A DNA stretch of 64,000 bases from Anaerolineae bacterium (GCA_022843385.1 JALHNT010000002.1:124001-188000); one strand, 5' to 3'. Counted from the stretch's first letter, positions 24,160-33,492 are shown. A program made the numbers and translations. Notes: a model not told the origin generated them from the letters alone.

Positions 24160-25109
24160 GATTGCTGAGCCATATCCCGCACAGTCCGATAAGCCAGAGA
24201 TAGCTGATCGCGATCCGCCGGGGTTATGTCAACCCGATGTTGCAACTGCTGTAACTTGCGGTTCATACCCGCAATGATGAGATGACGTGCCACGAGATAT
24301 TTAAGTCTCGGGTAATATCTGGAGAACAATAACAAACGACTACGCCATAAATTGACGATGCTTTGTGGCTTGACCTGCCCGGTACTTTGGCCGCCGAGGT
24401 GGGTGACTCGCGCCGCGGGGACACAATAGACCTTCCAACCCGCCTGATGAATGCGCCATGCCCAGTCGATTTCTTCGCAGTACATGAAGAACTGCTCGTC
24501 AAACATGCCGGTTTGGTGGATGACCTCTGCTTTCAACATCATGGTTGCGCCCAGCACAAAATCAACCTCAAATGGTTTCAGGTGTTCATAGTGCTCTGGC
24601 GCGTATCGACCATTAAATCGACTATCAACCAGACGCCCTGGCACCGGGAAAAATTCAACCCACAATTGTCGTAGCCCTGGAAACATGAATGCACCATGCT
24701 GAAATGAGCCATCGCCATAGGCCAATTGTGCGCCGACCATACCACAAGGCCGAGTTGACATGAGGTGGTCATAGAGTTGCCGCGTGGCCCCCGGCAGGGT
24801 TAAGGTATCAGGGTTTAGCAGATAGACTGCTTTGGGTAAAGTTGATGTGGCTGATTGTCCAAAGCCAAGCGCTCGCAACCCCATATTGTTGGCGGCACCA
24901 AAGCCCAGATTTGTCGGACTGCTGATAACCTTCACCTCAGGAAATGCGGTTTGGACTGCTGTAACCGTGCCATCCGACGATGCGCTGTCAACTACCAATA
25001 CCTCAGCGTTTAGCTGGCTATCCTGGAGATCATGAATCAGAGTCTGCAATGCCTGCAAAACCAATTCACGCACATTCCAGGTGACAATCAGCACAGCAAG
25101 ATCAACCAT
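24156..25109 (-). CDS. Family 2 glycosyltransferase (rhamnosyltransferase-like)
   Basis: A 317-residue GT2 enzyme. Visible are LAVLIVTWNVRELVLQAL at the start, the nucleotide-sugar motif VLVVDSASSDGTVTAVQ, the metal site region YLLNPDTLTLPGATRQL and the ED-type motif FFMYCEEIDWAWRIHQAGW. This is the pattern of rhamnosyl- or galactosyl-transferases that build surface polysaccharide. ATG 25109 overlaps the stop of the preceding lipoprotein gene by one base (TGATG), which decides it over a frame starting at 25163. The downstream glycosyltransferase is translationally coupled. Confidence 0.9.
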   Translation of the reverse strand: MVDLAVLIVTWNVRELVLQALQTLIHDLQDSQLNAEVLVVDSASSDGTVTAVQTAFPEVKVISSPTNLGFGAANNMGLRALGFGQSATSTLPKAVYLLNPDTLTLPGATRQLYDHLMSTRPCGMVGAQLAYGDGSFQHGAFMFPGLRQLWVEFFPVPGRLVDSRFNGRYAPEHYEHLKPFEVDFVLGATMMLKAEVIHQTGMFDEQFFMYCEEIDWAWRIHQAGWKVYCVPAARVTHLGGQSTGQVKPQSIVNLWRSRLLLFSRYYPRLKYLVARHLIIAGMNRKLQQLQHRVDITPADRDQLSLAYRTVRDMAQQS

Positions 25110-26107
25110 CAGTTCCCCAATTGAAACTGGTTGAATCCTGTACCAACCAGGAAGCTCCGCCAATCGACGAAATCCGCATTCGTGACGCGGATAAGGGTGT
25201 CGACTCCCAAGACTGATTGAAGTGGTGCTGACACATCTGTACTTTCAGACATCGTCAAGAGTATCTCGGTCAACGTCTGGCGCATGCCCAGTGTAAGACC
25301 AGGCGGAACAACAAGAACTCTAGACGGAAACGGAGTGCTGGTCGAGAGGACTGTGATTTGTGCTGCTTCTTCGGGCGATTCCTGGGTGAACTCCGCCAAC
25401 GTGTTCGCGGACACGCCTGCTGCGTCGCAGTCCCCTTCAGCAACAGCCATCAATAAGTCAGATGGCGTATCAAGATCGCGTAGCGAGCCAAGCTCGGTAG
25501 CAGGATCAATTCCATTGGCCTTCATCAACAGAGCAGGAACAGTCCAGCTTATCGGATCATCATTACTGATTCGACAAAAAGTGGCACCGCGCAAACCATT
25601 GAAATCACGAATAGAATCGGCCTGAACAACAAGCGTCACAGCGGCATCAGCCTGCGAGTCAGTCCCATTTCGATTTACTGCCTGCAAAATCGGATCACCA
25701 CAAGCACGATCCTGGGCGATGGCAAAAGCGATCCCATCCAACCAGGCTATGGCGATCTTCCCTGTGATTGAGTTGCATAAGGCAGCAATAGCGTCCGATT
25801 GGCGCTGCACGAGTTGAATTTGTACAGCCCATCCGAGTTGCGACCCCAGAGCTGTCTCAATTACCCGTATGGACGAAGTAGGATCAGATTCAACCCATGC
25901 TGATGGAAGCAACAATTGAATGGGATTCTCGGAAGAACCCATAGCTACTCGAGTTGGCAGAGGCGGAAGCGCTGTAGAGCGCGGCAGTGGGGTCTGGCTA
26001 GCAACCAGAATCGGCTGAGGCGATTGATCGACTGTGGCTTCGCGACGGCAACCCGTCAACGCCAAAAGGGTCAGAATTACAAAAACGTGGAAACGATACG
26101 CTGCCAT
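25109..26107 (-). CDS. PhnD-like substrate-binding lipoprotein
   Basis: 332 residues with a lipoprotein signal ending in LLALTGC (lipid Cys at 20). A Thr/Pro linker follows, and then a periplasmic-binding fold of the phosphate/phosphonate-binding type: IQLLLPSAWVESDPTSSIRV, IAWLDGIAFAIAQDR and FNGLRGATFCRIS are in the expected order. It would capture a small ligand outside the cell. No ABC permease or ATPase gene is nearby, so it may be a sensor or may serve an unlinked transporter. It sits between glycosyltransferases and a surface protein in one minus-strand run. Confidence 0.75.
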   Translation of the reverse strand: MAAYRFHVFVILTLLALTGCRREATVDQSPQPILVASQTPLPRSTALPPLPTRVAMGSSENPIQLLLPSAWVESDPTSSIRVIETALGSQLGWAVQIQLVQRQSDAIAALCNSITGKIAIAWLDGIAFAIAQDRACGDPILQAVNRNGTDSQADAAVTLVVQADSIRDFNGLRGATFCRISNDDPISWTVPALLMKANGIDPATELGSLRDLDTPSDLLMAVAEGDCDAAGVSANTLAEFTQESPEEAAQITVLSTSTPFPSRVLVVPPGLTLGMRQTLTEILLTMSESTDVSAPLQSVLGVDTLIRVTNADFVDWRSFLVGTGFNQFQLGN

Positions 26108-26113
26108 CGTGTT

Positions 26114-27523
26114 CTAGTCCCCCTGCTCATTGGAAGCCGCTTCGATCAAGGTCACATCACGCGCACCGACACGAGAATTGCGCGCTGTCACCTCAACATC
26201 CTCATGGATAAGACCAGCCCAACACTGCTGTGGATTGCGCGCCCGCACTAGCTCAGTCATGCGTACCGCTCCCCAGACCTCACTCTTTTGTCCGGGAGGC
26301 AAATAGTAATAGGTGTTGCCGCTGGCCTCATCTACCACCTGTTCCAGTTGATCGGGCGTACCAATTGCCCAGCGCCAGGGCCAGGGCAGCGATGTGGTTG
26401 AACAGTTTATTCCCACGCGCCAGGCACCGGACTGCTCATAAACTCCCATCGCCCCCCATACCTGATCCCATTGATACACGGTTCCCGGCCAGGGACCGCT
26501 GGTGCGGATCGGCACACGGCCATAGTTATCGACTGTCAGGCGAAAAGCCAACAGATCGCCCTGGGGGATTGTTATGGCGCGAAAACCCAGATCACTCAGA
26601 TTATCGGGTATCGCAGCCAAGTCGCCGGTCTGCTTGGCATCGGTGAAATAGCGATCTTCGTAAGGCATGACGGTGAATACCACATCTACGCCTGTTGGCT
26701 GCTGAGAAATCTCAGCCTGAGGTTTGCCACCACTCTCAATGACCAGCGAGGCAGATCGGGAAATACGCTGTCCCTCGGCGTCCTGCGCCGTCACCAGAAC
26801 CGTGTACACACCGTCAACCGGCGGTTCTGAGCCTTGCTGAATACCACCATCGTAGTCGAAATCATGCCGACCGGCCTCACCAGCTTCGCGCCCACCATCG
26901 ACTTCCGGCACAAAAATCTGCTGCCCATCAGGTGCGAGCAAGTAAACCGTCAAATCTTCAACCGGTTGCGCCAGAAATACACTGATGAGCACACGATCAT
27001 CGATACCATCCTGATTCGGGCTAAAGGTTGTTGGGGATATGGTAAAGCTGATGATTTCGGGCAACACAGCCTTGCCGCCGGAAATCACCAGGCTGCCACT
27101 GCGTTCATCCACTTCACCCGTTTCAGGATTGTGCGCCTCCAAACGCCAACCATAATCTCCATCCGGCATCAACCGGCGTTCTATTGTTCCAGCGATATTT
27201 TCACCTGTCAGTGTGTACCCTTCAACAACGCCGCTAAACAAAACCTGATAGGTATCCGCAATCCGAGCTTCATCCTTGCGAAAGTAATACAGCGTACCGT
27301 CGGACTGTTCAAAGATCAGGCTGATATTGGCATTACGCGACAAAGTATAGGACAATATGGTTACATCTGATTCGCCGTCAGCATTCGGTGTGATGGTCTC
27401 CGGCGCAAAACTGGCATCTGTAATCAGTGGCAAACGAGGTTGCAGAATCATCTGCCCTACCCCAACAACTGCCACCAGCGCTACCAGCGCCAGTATTCCA
27501 GCTATCCAAATTGAAATACGCAT
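26114..27523 (-). CDS. Membrane-anchored surface protein with FlgD-like Ig domains
   Basis: A 469-residue protein anchored by one N-terminal helix (about 5-28). Two repeats with the signature of FlgD/gliding-type Ig domains follow: PETITPNADGESDV and PTTFSPNQDGIDDRV, each opening a beta-rich module. The C-terminal 180 residues are Trp-rich (GPWPGTVYQWDQVWGAMGVY) and look like a separate domain of unknown role. ATG 27523 is chosen over GTG 27526 because GGAG lies five bases upstream. Only six bases separate it from the binding lipoprotein, so they are cotranscribed. Confidence 0.75.
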   Translation of the reverse strand: MRISIWIAGILALVALVAVVGVGQMILQPRLPLITDASFAPETITPNADGESDVTILSYTLSRNANISLIFEQSDGTLYYFRKDEARIADTYQVLFSGVVEGYTLTGENIAGTIERRLMPDGDYGWRLEAHNPETGEVDERSGSLVISGGKAVLPEIISFTISPTTFSPNQDGIDDRVLISVFLAQPVEDLTVYLLAPDGQQIFVPEVDGGREAGEAGRHDFDYDGGIQQGSEPPVDGVYTVLVTAQDAEGQRISRSASLVIESGGKPQAEISQQPTGVDVVFTVMPYEDRYFTDAKQTGDLAAIPDNLSDLGFRAITIPQGDLLAFRLTVDNYGRVPIRTSGPWPGTVYQWDQVWGAMGVYEQSGAWRVGINCSTTSLPWPWRWAIGTPDQLEQVVDEASGNTYYYLPPGQKSEVWGAVRMTELVRARNPQQCWAGLIHEDVEVTARNSRVGARDVTLIEAASNEQGD

Positions 27524-27540
27524 CACATCTCCATTACAAT
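27511..27540 (+). promoter_or_regulatory. Candidate promoter for lon
   Basis: TTGAAA (27511-27516), an 18-base spacer and TACAAT (27535-27540); both hexamers match five of six consensus bases. The -35 lies inside the first codons of the divergent gene. Confidence 0.5.
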
Positions 27541-27553
27541 CATCGGCGACTGA

Positions 27554-27582
27554 AGTTTAGCGGAAAGCCAACGACCAGCCAA
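27554..27582 (-). promoter_or_regulatory. Candidate promoter for the surface-protein operon
   Basis: Read on the minus strand: TTGGCT (27577-27582), a 17-base spacer and TAAACT (27554-27559), with about 25 bases of leader before ATG 27523. The match is moderate. Confidence 0.3.
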
Positions 27583-27629
27583 GTGTGACGGATGGTCTTG
27601 AGGGTTCTGCACCGGAGATCACGCCATTC

Positions 27630-30089
27630 ATGAATCGATCCATTACCTACCATTTTCAGCAAATTAGCGATGCCAAAGCCGATGAACATGGTCTTATCGA
27701 ATGCCTTGTCATCCCGCTGCACAATCTGGTGATTTATCCTAATCAGATCATGCCAATCAATATTCGGCATAATCCGATCGCAACGGTTGCCCGACTGGCG
27801 TTGAAGAATCACCAAACGGTCATCGCTATTACGGAAAGAGACTCGGGCGCAACGAAGGATGACGCTGAGTCGAACAACAATTACTACGCCGTTGGGACGG
27901 AGATCGCCCTGGCGCGCCTACCTCATGCAGCCAAGGATGAGCAAGTCATCCTGGCACAGGGTCGGCGACGGGTTGAAATTGTGGAGATCGAGGAAAAAGA
28001 CTCGCATGTGATCGCCAGAGCGCGCCTCGTCTCAGAAAAAGAGTCCAGTTCAGCCAAAACGCGCCGGCTCATCCAGAGAACCCACCAACTGATTCAAAAA
28101 CTGGCCGCCCTAAATCCGCTGTTGCCAGATGATATTGTCGATCATTTACTGGAAGTACGAACAGCCGGTTCGCTGGCTGATTTACTGGCGACAACACTCA
28201 GCCTGTCCGTTGAGGATCGCCAGAGGGTTCTGGAAATCCGGGAGCAAGAGGCGCGGCTGCAGCACATCATCAAGCTGCTGACCCAAGAGATTAATGTGCT
28301 GGAGTTAAAAGAAGAGATTAATAATCAAGTCCAGCAGGAAATGGAACGGGGTCAACGGGAAGTCTTCTTGCGCGAACAGATGCGTGTCATCCAGAATGAG
28401 TTGGGTGAAGTTGACATCTTTCAGCAGGAAATCAATGAAGTCCGCGAGACGATTTTCGAGGCTAATCTACCGAGTGAGATTCAGGAACGCGCCGTCAAAG
28501 AGCTTTCACGACTGGCAATGATGCCCCCGATGGCACCCGAAACTGGAATCATCCGCACGTACATTGACTGGTTGGTCAGCCTGCCCTGGGGGGAACAGTC
28601 GGAAGATAACCTCGATATCGGCCATGCCCAGTCAGTCCTGGATGCCGATCACTATGGTCTGCCGAAAGTCAAGGATCGGATACTGGAATACATTGCTGTC
28701 CGCAAACTGGCAGGCAACCAGATGAAAAGCCCGATCCTGTGTTTTGTGGGGCCGCCAGGCGTGGGCAAGACCTCTCTGGGTAAAAGCATCGCCACTGCAC
28801 TGGGGCGGGAATTCATCCGGGTTAGCCTGGGTGGAGTGCGCGACGAAGCGGAAATCCGGGGACATCGCCGCACCTACATCGGCGCTATGCCGGGGCGGAT
28901 TCTCCAGACGATGCGACGGGTGAGCAGCACGAACCCGGTCTTCGTGCTGGATGAAATCGATAAGCTGGGCATGGACTTCCGGGGAGACCCAGCGTCGGCA
29001 CTGCTGGAAATCCTTGACCCAGAGCAGAATTTTGCGTTTTCCGATCATTATCTGGAAGTGCCATACGACCTGTCCAAAGTCATGTTCGTCACCACCGCGA
29101 ATGATCTTGACCCAATCCCCGAAGCACTGGTGGATCGGTTGGAGATCATCGAGTTCCCCCCCTATACTGAGGAAGAAAAACTGGAGATCAGCCGTCGCTT
29201 TCTGATTCCGAACCAATTAGGGGTTCATGGTCTTAAATCATCACGGGTGGGCTTCGACACATCCGCCCTGCAAACGCTGATCCGCGAGTACACTTACGAA
29301 GGCGGGGTTCGCAATCTGAACCGCGAAGTCGCCAATATTTGTCGCAAAGTTGCCCGGTTAATCGCAGAGAACAAATCATACCCGCGCCGGATTACCCACA
29401 AGAAAGTGATCGATCTACTGGGTCCACCGCTGTACACCAACCGCCGTGCCCATACAGAAGATACGATTGGACTGGTCACCGGATTGGTCTGGACTTATGA
29501 CGGGGGCGATATTTCCATCATCGAAGTATCGGTGCTGCCGGGCAAAGGCACCCTGCTCATGACCGGGCAACTGGGAGAAGTGATGCAGGAATCGGCACAA
29601 ACCGCGCTGAGTTACATGCGATCACGGGCGCGCGATTTCGACATCCCCAGCGATGACTTTGAGAGTTACGATGTCCACGTTCATCTGCCGGAAGGGGCGA
29701 TCCCCAAAGAGGGACCATCAGCCGGGATCACCCTGGCAATCGCAATTATATCCGCATTTACCGAGCGCTCAGTCCGCAGCAATTATGCGATGACGGGAGA
29801 GATTACGTTGCGCGGTAAAGTCCTGGCAGTCGGCGGCGTTAAGGAAAAGGTACTGGCTGCCCGACGGGCTGGCATCAAACATGTGATTTTGCCAGCCGAA
29901 AACAAACGCGACTTAATCGATATTCCCGAAGAATCGCGCAAAGACCTCACCATTACTTTTGTCAGCGATATGCAGCAGGTGATTGATCTGGTGCTGCTCG
30001 ATCCTCCACCGCAGCGCAAACGCGATCTGGAACGAGAGGAAGAAGAAGCGAAAGGTGAGAACGCTGACCCAACGGACAGTAAATCATGA
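27630..30089 (+). CDS. lon: ATP-dependent Lon protease
   Basis: Cytoplasmic AAA+ serine protease that degrades damaged and regulatory proteins. From ATG 27630 it has 819 residues. The N-terminal substrate domain starts CLVIPLHNLVIYPNQIMP and a coiled coil precedes the AAA+ module. The P-loop is G374-PPGVGKT and Walker B is PVFVLDEIDKLG. The proteolytic dyad is S697 (PKEGPSAGI) and K738 (GGVKEKVLAARRAG). Length is close to the family norm. The start is not certain: GGAG lies 12 bases before ATG 27630, and a GTG at 27585 would add 15 residues. The next gene overlaps by ATGA. Confidence 0.97.
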   Translation: MNRSITYHFQQISDAKADEHGLIECLVIPLHNLVIYPNQIMPINIRHNPIATVARLALKNHQTVIAITERDSGATKDDAESNNNYYAVGTEIALARLPHAAKDEQVILAQGRRRVEIVEIEEKDSHVIARARLVSEKESSSAKTRRLIQRTHQLIQKLAALNPLLPDDIVDHLLEVRTAGSLADLLATTLSLSVEDRQRVLEIREQEARLQHIIKLLTQEINVLELKEEINNQVQQEMERGQREVFLREQMRVIQNELGEVDIFQQEINEVRETIFEANLPSEIQERAVKELSRLAMMPPMAPETGIIRTYIDWLVSLPWGEQSEDNLDIGHAQSVLDADHYGLPKVKDRILEYIAVRKLAGNQMKSPILCFVGPPGVGKTSLGKSIATALGREFIRVSLGGVRDEAEIRGHRRTYIGAMPGRILQTMRRVSSTNPVFVLDEIDKLGMDFRGDPASALLEILDPEQNFAFSDHYLEVPYDLSKVMFVTTANDLDPIPEALVDRLEIIEFPPYTEEEKLEISRRFLIPNQLGVHGLKSSRVGFDTSALQTLIREYTYEGGVRNLNREVANICRKVARLIAENKSYPRRITHKKVIDLLGPPLYTNRRAHTEDTIGLVTGLVWTYDGGDISIIEVSVLPGKGTLLMTGQLGEVMQESAQTALSYMRSRARDFDIPSDDFESYDVHVHLPEGAIPKEGPSAGITLAIAIISAFTERSVRSNYAMTGEITLRGKVLAVGGVKEKVLAARRAGIKHVILPAENKRDLIDIPEESRKDLTITFVSDMQQVIDLVLLDPPPQRKRDLEREEEEAKGENADPTDSKS

Positions 30090-31525
30090 GCCTAACCGTT
30101 GAAGACTTGTGGCAAATTATCCATCAGGAGCGTGGCCTGCGCACCGAGTGGTTTGGTGAGGCCACCCCGTTTGACATGATTGCTGAAAGCATGACCGCCC
30201 TGGCGAATACGCTTGGGGGCAATATCCTGGTCGGCATCACCGGGAATACCGGCAATCTGATTGGGGTGCGCAATGTCAGTGATATGGTGGATCAATTGGT
30301 TCGGGCTGCGCTCTCGCTGGAGCCACACCTGATTATCCCGCTGCCAACAGTGGTGCGCGTCAGTGGAAAGTCGGTAGTCGTCGTTCAGATTCCGGCTGGT
30401 ATGCCGAATGTCTATTCCTACAATGGACGTTATCTGCATCGGCAAAGCACCGATAACCTGCCACTCAAGCCAGTTGACCTGCGCCGGTTGATCCTGGAAC
30501 GGGGTGAGATCAGCTTTGAAACCGAGATCGCCAGCGGAACCGTATTGAGCGACGTTGACTGGGACAAAGCACGCGCCTACGCCGCGATGTTGAGCGGTGT
30601 GAGCGACCAGGAAATCGAGCAGGTTTTGCTGCGTCGTGGTTGTATCACGCGCCAGGATTCCGCCTTGAAGCCAACCAACGCCGGCATCTTGTTGTTCGGG
30701 AAAGAGCCACAGCGCTTCATTCGGGGAGCCGACATCATCGCGGCCCGGTTTGCCGGAGACACGATGACCGATACCTTCAGCAAGCAGGACCTCAGCGGGA
30801 CGCTGCCGGAACAGATCCGGCGAGCCGAGATGTTTCTGGTGGATCATCTGCGCAAGGGTGTGCAGATTGGTCAGGCAATGGCACGGCAGGAGAGTTTCGA
30901 GTATCCCATGGAAGCGGCCCGTGAACTGGTGGTCAATGCGGTCGCTCATCGCGATTATCGCATCAGCGGTGATAGCATCCGGTTATTCGTGTTCAGCAAT
31001 CGAATGGAAGTCAGCAGTCCTGGCGGTCTGCCGGGTCCGGTGACGATTGACAACATCAAGGATGAACGGTTTTCGCGCAATCCGGTCATCGTGCAGGTCC
31101 TTTCAGATATGGGATTCATCGAACGGCTGGGTTATGGCGTAGACCGTGTGATTGATCTGATGCGGCAGCAAGAACTCCAGGAACCAGAATTTCAGGAGAC
31201 CGCCGGCGGTTTCCGCGTGGTGCTGCGCAACCACAATGTACCCGCGCCAGCCGCGAATGCGACCAAACCGCAGCCCGTCCTTCAGTTCAACGGCATCTAT
31301 CACGGGATCGAGATTAACCCGCGTCAGGAGTCAGCGCTCATTCACCTCCATCGCGATGGCAGCAGTCGGCGCATCACCAACAGCGAATTACAAACCCTTT
31401 GCCCGGATGTCCATCCGGAGACCATCCGGCGCGATCTGGCTGATCTGGTCACCAAGAATGTGCTACGCAAGCTCGGACAGAAACGTGGTTCCTATTATGT
31501 TCTCAATGAAGAATTCGCGAGTTAA
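30086..31525 (+). CDS. AlbA_2 (Schlafen-like) / HATPase_c_4 ATP-binding protein
   Basis: A 479-residue protein. The N-terminal AlbA_2 domain contains ESMTALANTLGGNILVGIT and ends with GRYLHRQSTDNLPL. A GHKL-type ATPase domain follows (ARELVVNAVAHRDYRISGDS, FSNRMEVSSPGGLP, ERLGYGVDRVIDLM). A winged-helix module lies at the C-terminus (NSELQTLCPDVHPETIRRDL). Such proteins are usually annotated as putative transcriptional regulators; their true activity is largely unknown. The start codon overlaps lon by ATGA, so the two are translationally coupled, which suggests a shared stress-linked role. Confidence 0.88.
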   Translation: MSLTVEDLWQIIHQERGLRTEWFGEATPFDMIAESMTALANTLGGNILVGITGNTGNLIGVRNVSDMVDQLVRAALSLEPHLIIPLPTVVRVSGKSVVVVQIPAGMPNVYSYNGRYLHRQSTDNLPLKPVDLRRLILERGEISFETEIASGTVLSDVDWDKARAYAAMLSGVSDQEIEQVLLRRGCITRQDSALKPTNAGILLFGKEPQRFIRGADIIAARFAGDTMTDTFSKQDLSGTLPEQIRRAEMFLVDHLRKGVQIGQAMARQESFEYPMEAARELVVNAVAHRDYRISGDSIRLFVFSNRMEVSSPGGLPGPVTIDNIKDERFSRNPVIVQVLSDMGFIERLGYGVDRVIDLMRQQELQEPEFQETAGGFRVVLRNHNVPAPAANATKPQPVLQFNGIYHGIEINPRQESALIHLHRDGSSRRITNSELQTLCPDVHPETIRRDLADLVTKNVLRKLGQKRGSYYVLNEEFAS

Positions 31526-32657
31526 GGTTAACCTTTGGGGCTGGGTCATGGTGCTGCTGGTGCTGGCAGCCTGTGGTCCGACAGCCGCCCCACCGACCGC
31601 AACGATACCACCCGCCACAGCCGTGAGCCTGAGTTGTGGTGAACTGGTAACAGCCGCTATTGAAAAGGCCAGTGACAACTGCCAACAACTGGGACGCAAC
31701 CAGGCTTGCTATGGCAATGCGCTGGTGAAGGCCGAATTTCAGGCCGGTGCAAATGTGACTTTTGATCAGGCGGGCGACCTGGCTGATCTGACGCTCATCA
31801 ACGGTCTTTCGACAGCCGCGCTGGATGAAGTTGCGCAGCAGTGGGGCATCGCTATCCTCAAGGCACAGGCGAACTTATCGGATTCGCTACCGGGTCAGAA
31901 TGTCACTTTCCTCGTGTTCGGCAATACCACCGTCAACAACCTCAGCCCAGATATGCAGGCCGTCATCCTGCGGACCGACCAGGGGACCACAAGCTGCGTG
32001 GATGCGGCACAAGCGGGTCTGCTGATCCAATCACCCGATGGGGTGACCAGCCAACTGCGTATCAATGGGGCCGACATCAGGCTGGGATCAACCGCCTATC
32101 TGACAGCTCAGGTCAACAGCGAGATGAGCATCGCGGTTGTGGAAGGTTCGGCAGAAGTCTCTTCCAACGCGATCACCCGCCGTATCCAGCCGGGGGCGCA
32201 GGTCCGTGTGCCACTTGGCGGGAGCGATGGCTTGCAAGTGGTTGGACCGCCCTCGGAACCGGAACCGTTTGACAACGTGAATATCGCCCGCGCACCGATC
32301 AACCTGCTGGAACGGCCAGTGACGATACCCGCACCCATCCCGACACGAAGCGCTACGGTGACACCCATTCCGCAATCTACGCCCCAGCCCACGCCGACGA
32401 TCACGCTGGCGGCTGGCAATCCAAATCTTCGCGCCGACCAGACAACGCTGGTTGCCGGGCAATGCACGACGATTCGCTGGGATACGACCAATGCGAGTCA
32501 GGTGCTGTTCCAGGGGCAGCCGACGAGATCGAGCGAGCAGCAGGTTTGCCCGGCAGCCGACACCACTTATAATCTGCTGCTGATCTTTGACGATGGCAGC
32601 CGGCAGCCTTATACCATCCGGGTAGTGGTGCAGCAGCCGACCAGCACCGGATCATGA
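31506..32657 (+). CDS. FecR-like lipoprotein with C-terminal Ig-like domain
   Basis: 383 residues. The basic start MKNSRVKVNLWGW and hydrophobic MVLLVLAAC give a lipoprotein signal (Cys 23). The middle (about 180-270) resembles FecR: LRINGADIRLGSTAYL and EMSIAVVEGSAEVSS. A Thr/Pro-rich linker (about 275-305) precedes a small domain with LVAGQCTTIRWDTTNASQVL and QVCPAADTTYNLLL, an Ig-like module common in Chloroflexota surface proteins. ATG 31506 overlaps the upstream gene by 20 bp; an ATG at 31548 lies inside the signal peptide. It is the last gene of the lon unit. Confidence 0.78.
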   Translation: MKNSRVKVNLWGWVMVLLVLAACGPTAAPPTATIPPATAVSLSCGELVTAAIEKASDNCQQLGRNQACYGNALVKAEFQAGANVTFDQAGDLADLTLINGLSTAALDEVAQQWGIAILKAQANLSDSLPGQNVTFLVFGNTTVNNLSPDMQAVILRTDQGTTSCVDAAQAGLLIQSPDGVTSQLRINGADIRLGSTAYLTAQVNSEMSIAVVEGSAEVSSNAITRRIQPGAQVRVPLGGSDGLQVVGPPSEPEPFDNVNIARAPINLLERPVTIPAPIPTRSATVTPIPQSTPQPTPTITLAAGNPNLRADQTTLVAGQCTTIRWDTTNASQVLFQGQPTRSSEQQVCPAADTTYNLLLIFDDGSRQPYTIRVVVQQPTSTGS

Positions 32658-33429
32658 GCTGAGAAGCCAGTGCCGAACGCCGCGGCGGCAACACGGGAGT
32701 TCGGCGGATGATGGCCGCACGGTGGCAGCGGGGACGAGCGAGAGCGGCGCACGACCTGGCGAGTGGACGAGAGCCAAACGCCACCGGCAAAGGGAGTGCG
32801 GCGCGGTCATCTCACGGGAGGAAATGACCGCCACATTGGAATCATCGGGCCGCAACTCTAATGGGCAACCTGACAGGTGTTGATTCATCAATGTGCACAT
32901 TTTGCATTTTTCCCGCTGAATGTGCAGGCGACGATACGAGAGATTGGCGCGAAACTGCGAAAAATGCCAGCGCTCAGGCTCGGCTGCTGTCGACGAGCGC
33001 AGCATCCCAGCGGGAAGTAACCGCCGCTGCACCATACAAATGCTGCTGAAGGCGGGAACAGGCGAGCTTGTCGCCGGGTCAGGTGATGTACAGGATGGTT
33101 GTGGAAATGATGTGGCCTCAGGGGAAAGACAGATGGGATAAGCCATGTATTCAGGATAGTACAGAATATATGTTCTGTCAAGTAGTTCATCAGAGATGAG
33201 TGCATTCAAAGCCCTCATCCCCCGCCCCCTTCTCCCACACGCTGCGCGGGGAGAAGGGGAGCCTGGCCCGGCTGGGTCTGTTGTGAAGGTAGAGTACTAA
33301 ACTGAAATGCACCCATGAAAGATGGAGCCCATCGGGATAGCCCAATAGAAAAGTCGATTAGCCGCTGAAGTGGATATTCGGACACGGGAAAGCGCATAAC
33401 GCGCGACCAGGCGGTGCGTAGAGCAATCG
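32658..33429. other. Gene-free region rich in inverted repeats (possible structured RNA)
   Basis: No open frame here looks like a protein. Several perfect inverted repeats are visible: GCCGAAC/GTTCGGC (32672-32705, enclosing GCCGCGGC), TGGCG/CGCCA (32757-32783), GCGGTCAT/ATGACCGC (32803-32831), the palindrome AATGTGCACATT (32890-32901), GCATTTTTC/GAAAAATGC (32904-32967), CCCGCTG/CAGCGGG (32912-33014) and ACAGAA/TTCTGT around 33162-33180. A C-rich palindromic repeat copy lies at 33213-33265. I could not match it to tmRNA, RNase P RNA or 6S RNA by their conserved motifs. Confidence 0.45.
33213..33265. repeat. C-rich palindromic intergenic repeat, copy 1
   Basis: A 53-bp element starting CCCTCATCCCCC. 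CCCCTTCTCCC and GGGAGAAGGGG pair around a GC-rich loop containing CGCTGCGC. It matches 51 of 53 bases with the copy at 42135. Confidence 0.85.
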
Positions 33430-33435
33430 TTGGTT

Positions 33436-33462
33436 TTGAACAACACGGCGGCGTGGTATGCT
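33436..33462 (+). promoter_or_regulatory. Candidate promoter for the propeller lipoprotein
   Basis: TTGAAC (33436-33441), a 15-base spacer and an extended -10, TGG followed by TATGCT (33457-33462). It lies 31 bp before ATG 33493. Confidence 0.4.
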
Positions 33463-33492
33463 ATCCGTCACAAATTCCAATACGGATGTACG

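Noticed and set aside
31236..31505. Upstream extension of the FecR-like lipoprotein
   Set aside because: The extension overlaps the AlbA_2 coding region in another frame and would bury the lipoprotein signal peptide.
32658..33200. RNase P RNA, tmRNA or 6S RNA
   Set aside because: Neither strand has the conserved GAGGAAAGTCC region of RNase P RNA, the tmRNA ends or the 6S central-bubble pattern.
32652..33218. 188-codon minus-strand open frame in the large intergenic region
   Set aside because: Its translation is Ser/Pro/Arg-rich with no recognisable fold, no ribosome binding site, and it runs through several hairpins.
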